Positions 61,002 to 64,000 of a stretch of DNA of 64,000 bases are shown piece by piece (positions within the stretch are counted from its first letter, which is position 1; the number at the start of each line of letters is the position of its first letter). A program made the translations under genes and the position numbers. This DNA is from Enorma phocaeensis (GTDB lineage Bacteria; Actinomycetota; Coriobacteriia; Coriobacteriales; Coriobacteriaceae). The notes under the pieces are model-generated. The model worked only from the letters and a program-made list of their open reading frames with translations, was not told where the DNA came from and ran no database searches. The stretch covers positions 418,451 through 482,450 of the forward strand of contig NZ_LT891970.1 of the NCBI RefSeq assembly GCF_900186505.1, written 5' to 3'.

Positions 61002-61021
61002 ACTTGTCTTATATTGTATGG
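61002..61021 (+). promoter_or_regulatory. Operator-like motif before the DMT gene
   Basis: ACTTGTCTTATATTGTATGG matches the motif at 55849 at 18 of 20 positions and includes a TATATT -10 candidate, 15 bp before the ATG at 61036. Confidence 0.55.
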
Positions 61022-61035
61022 TTCGAGGGGGACCC

Positions 61036-61947
61036 ATGAAGCATTCCGGATACCTGGCCCTGTTCGGCACCGCGCTCCTCTGGAGCTTCACAGGCGTGCT
61101 CGTGGCCTCGAACCACCTGTCGGCGGTACTGGTGTCCGCGGGCAACGCGCTGTTCGCCATCATCTCCTGCGTCCTCATCGCCCGGCCCAAGCTGCACTTC
61201 AACCCCCTCATCATCGCCGTCGGCATCGCGCAGTTCATCGTCGCGATCACCTTCAACGCCGGCAACCAGCTCTCGACCGTAGGCAACGTCATCGTGCTGC
61301 AGTACTGCTCGATGGTCTTCGTGATCGTCTACCAGTCCATCGACACGCGCAAGCTCCCGCCGGTCAAGCAGGTGGTGTTCGTCACACTCGCGATCTTGGG
61401 CATGGTGCTCTTCTTCTTCGACGAGCTGAGCCCCGAGGGCGCGCTCGGCAACCTCTGCGCCATCGTGTCGGGCATCTTCTTCGGGCTCATGTTCTATCTC
61501 AACTCGAAGCCCAGCTCGGATGCCGTGATCTCCTACATGATCTCCTGCGTCATCGCCATGGCGGTGGGCGCCGCCTCGCTCGTCACGGCAGGCGAGCTCC
61601 CCCGCCTCTCCTTCCAGGACATCGCGAGCATGGCGGTGAATGGCTTCATCTGCCAGGGGATCGCGAGCGTGCTGCTCGCCCACGGGCTCAAGTCCGTCCC
61701 GCCGTTCAGCTCGAACCTCATCTGCATGAGCGAGGTCATCCTGGCGCCGCTATGGGCGTTCATCCTCTTCGGGCAGGGGTTCGGCCGCTTCGCCCTTATC
61801 GGCGCGGCGCTCATCGTGCTCTCCATCGTGCTCAACCTGCACTTCGAGCAGCAGCTGAGCGCGGCGGAGGAAGACGCCTCGCTCGAGGGCGCGGAGCTTG
61901 AGGATACGGTTCTCGAGGGAGCGGGGACCTACAGCGCGAACGAGTAG
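61036..61947 (+). CDS. DMT-superfamily (EamA) transporter of the Amadori regulon
   Basis: A 303-residue protein with ten hydrophobic segments in two EamA halves and an acidic C-terminal tail. ATG at 61036. It is divergent from the PTS operon and carries the same operator-like motif. Its 3' end overlaps the convergent GntR gene by 19 bp. It may move an Amadori compound or export the released amine. Confidence 0.82.
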   Translation: MKHSGYLALFGTALLWSFTGVLVASNHLSAVLVSAGNALFAIISCVLIARPKLHFNPLIIAVGIAQFIVAITFNAGNQLSTVGNVIVLQYCSMVFVIVYQSIDTRKLPPVKQVVFVTLAILGMVLFFFDELSPEGALGNLCAIVSGIFFGLMFYLNSKPSSDAVISYMISCVIAMAVGAASLVTAGELPRLSFQDIASMAVNGFICQGIASVLLAHGLKSVPPFSSNLICMSEVILAPLWAFILFGQGFGRFALIGAALIVLSIVLNLHFEQQLSAAEEDASLEGAELEDTVLEGAGTYSANE

Positions 61948-62669
61948 CGCGCCCCGATGATGACCTGCTTGCCCATGTACATGGGTGTGCCGTCGGCATC
62001 GCAGTAGTTCGCCTCGAGCACGAACAGCGGCTCGCCCGCGGGGACCTGCAGATGCGTGACCATATCGCCGGCGGCGCGGTTCGAGGTGAGCATGCAGCTG
62101 CCCACCATATGCGGAATCTTACCCGTATGCTCCTCGATAAGGCGGTAGAGCGACCCTCCCGAGGGCGGCGTGGTCTCCAGGAACTCGAAGCCAGTCGGCG
62201 CGAAGCGGTTGTCCTCATACATGATGCGCACTCCATCGGCGGTGCGGACACGCTTTACCCTCAGGACCTTCTGGTCTTCGTCGATGCCGAAGAAGGCGCA
62301 TTCATCCTCGTTAGGCACGACGCGCGTCACCTCGATCTCGATGGCGCCGGGCTCCATGCCGCTGCGCTGGCAGGCATCGGTGAAGCTGATCACGTCGATA
62401 TCGACGCGCGGATGCATGAGGACCATGTCGCGAGCGCTCTTGACGTAGGTGCCTTTGCCGCGGCGCTTCTCGAGGTATCCCGCCTCGGCCAGCTCGTCGA
62501 GTGCATGGCGCACCGTCACGCGGCTCACGTGGTAAAGATCGCACAGCTGTTTCTCGCTCGGCAGCTTGTCTCCCTCGCGGAGCTTGCCGGAGTCGATGTC
62601 GTAGCGGATGTTTCCCACGATCTGGAGGTAATACGGGGCTGTCGAAGAATCATCTAGCGGGCCGGGCAT
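61929..62669 (-). CDS. GntR/HutC-family regulator with UTRA domain
   Basis: A 246-residue repressor-type regulator. The winged helix is at about 10-75 (YYLQIVGNIRYDIDSGKL, KLPSEKQLCDLYHVSRVTVR, EKRRGKGTYV) and the C-terminal UTRA effector domain ends LFVLEANYCDADGTPMYMGK. UTRA domains bind sugar phosphates or similar. It is the natural candidate to bind the shared motif in this regulon. Confidence 0.9.
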   Translation of the reverse strand: MPGPLDDSSTAPYYLQIVGNIRYDIDSGKLREGDKLPSEKQLCDLYHVSRVTVRHALDELAEAGYLEKRRGKGTYVKSARDMVLMHPRVDIDVISFTDACQRSGMEPGAIEIEVTRVVPNEDECAFFGIDEDQKVLRVKRVRTADGVRIMYEDNRFAPTGFEFLETTPPSGGSLYRLIEEHTGKIPHMVGSCMLTSNRAAGDMVTHLQVPAGEPLFVLEANYCDADGTPMYMGKQVIIGARYSFAL

Positions 62670-62694
62670 CTTCTTAACGATCTCCTCTCGGGAG

Positions 62695-62763
62695 CGTCAA
62701 CGCTATTGACGGTATACACGCAAAGGTACGGTGGCTGCACCTGCGCGTTATTACATTATTATA
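62695..62763 (-). promoter_or_regulatory. Region with a dyad and a possible GntR-gene promoter
   Basis: CGTCAA (62695-62700) and TTGACG (62706-62711) form a small dyad, and TATAAT (minus strand 62763-62758) continues as TATAATAATGTAATA, somewhat like the regulon motif. This suggests autoregulation; evidence is weak. Confidence 0.35.
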
Positions 62764-62768
62764 CGAAA

Positions 62769-62802
62769 AACTCGACGGGAAACGCTGGTTTCCCGTCGAG
62801 TT
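62769..62802 (-). terminator. glmM terminator
   Basis: AACTCGACGGGAAAC and GTTTCCCGTCGAGTT form a perfect 15-bp stem (62769-62783 with 62788-62802). On the minus strand TTTTTCG overlaps and follows. It is the strongest terminator in the window. Confidence 0.85.
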
Positions 62803-62887
62803 GTTGTAACACCCCGCCGACACGATGCAGATGTTGGCACCAGGCGAGGCCGCCTATTCGATCTGGAGTGCCGACCCGATGGTCTGC

Positions 62888-64000
62888 TTATGCGTTCTCC
62901 ACCGACTCGATGACGCGCACGACCTCGTCGACATAGCGCTCGCACAGCTCGATGCTCGGGGCCTCAACCATCACACGAACCAGAGGCTCGGTGCCGCTCG
63001 CGCGCACGAGCGCACGGCCTTCACCCTCGAGCGCGGTCTCGACCGATGCGGTCGCGGCCTTCACGGCCTCGTTTTCCATGACGGCGTTCTTGTCGGAAAC
63101 AGGCACGTTCTTGAGCAGCTGCGGATAGATGGTGAGCGGCTCGGCGAGCTCGCCCAGGGTCTTGCCCGTCTCGATCATGGTCTGCATGACGCGCAGGCTC
63201 GTGTTCACGCCGTCGCCCGTGGCGCTGTAAGCGGAGAAGATCATGTGGCCGCTCTGCTCGCCGCCGAGCGAGTAGCCGTGCTCCTGCATGCAGGCGGCGA
63301 CGTACTTGTCGCCCACGTTGGTCTTCTCGTAGGAGATGCCGAGCTTGTCGAGGGCCTTGAACAGGCCGATGTTGCTCATGACCGTGGCAACGACCGTGTT
63401 GCCGTTAAGCTCGCCCTTGGAAGCGAGGTGCGCGCCGCACACGTACATGATCGTGTCGCCGTCGCAGACGTTGCCGTACTCGTCGACCGCGATGCAGCGG
63501 TCGGCGTCGCCGTCGTAGGCGAAGCCCACGTCAAGGCCCTCCTCGCGGACGAACGCCTGGAGACGCTCGATATGGGTGGAGCCGCAGCCCACGTTGATGT
63601 TGAAGCCGTCAGGCTCGTCGGAAATCACATGGACGTCCGCGCCGAGCGCACGGAACACGCCCGGGGCGATGGGCGTGGAGGCACCGTTCGCGCAGTCGAG
63701 CGCGATGCGATAGCCCTGGAGCGTGAACTTGGCCGATGCGATGAGCGAGGCGATGTAGCGGTTGCGGCCCTCAACATAGTCGACCGCGCGGCCGATATGC
63801 TCGCCCGTTGCGAGCGGCACGTCGATCTCGCCATCGATATAGGACTCGACCTGCTCCAGAACCTCGGGCGCCATCTTGTAGCCACCGGAGTCGATAAGCT
63901 TGATGCCGTTATCGTAGAAGGGGTTGTGGCTCGCGGTGATCATGATGCCGCAGTCGAAGTCGCCGTGGCGCACGACATAGCTCACCGAAGGCGTGGTGGT
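62888..64000 (-). CDS. glmM: Phosphoglucosamine mutase (N-terminus outside window)
   Basis: 371 residues are visible; the start lies beyond the right edge. The catalytic serine loop is MITASHNPFYDNG, the metal loop DGDADRC, the sugar loop GGEQSGH and the phosphate loop RASGTEPLVRV. It converts glucosamine-6-phosphate to glucosamine-1-phosphate for peptidoglycan. The frame is open to position 64000. Confidence 0.95.
   Translation of the reverse strand, partial: TTTPSVSYVVRHGDFDCGIMITASHNPFYDNGIKLIDSGGYKMAPEVLEQVESYIDGEIDVPLATGEHIGRAVDYVEGRNRYIASLIASAKFTLQGYRIALDCANGASTPIAPGVFRALGADVHVISDEPDGFNINVGCGSTHIERLQAFVREEGLDVGFAYDGDADRCIAVDEYGNVCDGDTIMYVCGAHLASKGELNGNTVVATVMSNIGLFKALDKLGISYEKTNVGDKYVAACMQEHGYSLGGEQSGHMIFSAYSATGDGVNTSLRVMQTMIETGKTLGELAEPLTIYPQLLKNVPVSDKNAVMENEAVKAATASVETALEGEGRALVRASGTEPLVRVMVEAPSIELCERYVDEVVRVIESVENA

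Noticed and set aside
1..64000. tRNA, rRNA or integrase genes
   Set aside because: I saw no cloverleaf, rRNA segment or tyrosine/serine recombinase motifs; this is a reading by eye and a tRNA scan and HMM search would be decisive.

Overview
The window looks like a chromosome segment of a gut actinobacterium of the class Coriobacteriia, most likely Collinsella or a close relative. The reasons are high GC content in the housekeeping genes, the mix of actinobacterial and Firmicutes-like gene families (LicR, mannose-type PTS, Asp23/AmaP), and gut-type substrates. The genus is inferred from gene content and composition, not from a database match.

Positions 1 to about 21,660 are accessory DNA piled up downstream of guaA. 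In order they hold: a DUF4143-type AAA ATPase cut by the window edge; a GmrSD-like (DUF262/DUF1524) gene followed by an unknown glycine-zipper membrane protein; a second DUF4143 ATPase; an IS1111/IS110-type element; a DMT transporter with a heavily structured leader; an ACT-domain protein; a decayed ATPase copy; a third ATPase; an IS30 element; a lower-GC methyltransferase operon behind an iron-box-like operator; a low-GC helicase-nuclease; an AbiE toxin-antitoxin pair; and an orphan RelB antitoxin. Short direct repeats of the last codons of guaA (encoding EWE-stop) occur at 12574 and 16461, in the same orientation as the real guaA end at 21660. This suggests that modules were inserted one after another at the guaA 3' end. 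No integrase gene is in the window.

Positions 21,660 to 34,460 are mostly core genes: guaA, brnQ, pcrA, an MFS transporter, an M20 peptidase, the divergent deoD-deoB nucleoside operon and a DHA2-type efflux pump. From 34,613 to 40,050 there is one leftward operon: licR regulator, PTS IIA, 6-phospho-beta-glucosidase, PTS IIB and PTS IIC. A FAD-dependent dehydrogenase, an IS110 element, uppP, a universal stress protein, metNIQ behind a switch-like leader, an Asp23/AmaP envelope operon and yebC follow.

Positions 50,935 to 62,669 form a regulon that I interpret as Amadori-compound (fructoselysine/glucoselysine-type) use: a mannose-family PTS (IIB, IIC, IID, IIA), a PfkB-family kinase, four SIS-domain deglycase/isomerase-like proteins, a HAD phosphatase, an unknown membrane protein, a DMT transporter and a GntR/HutC regulator. 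A shared operator-like motif, core TTGTCYTATAWTGT, lies over the promoters of three transcription units. The window ends inside glmM.

The most interesting items are the guaA-end module array, the dyads placed before every DUF4143 ATPase, the GmrSD plus glycine-zipper operon, the metN and DMT leaders, and the four-SIS Amadori regulon.
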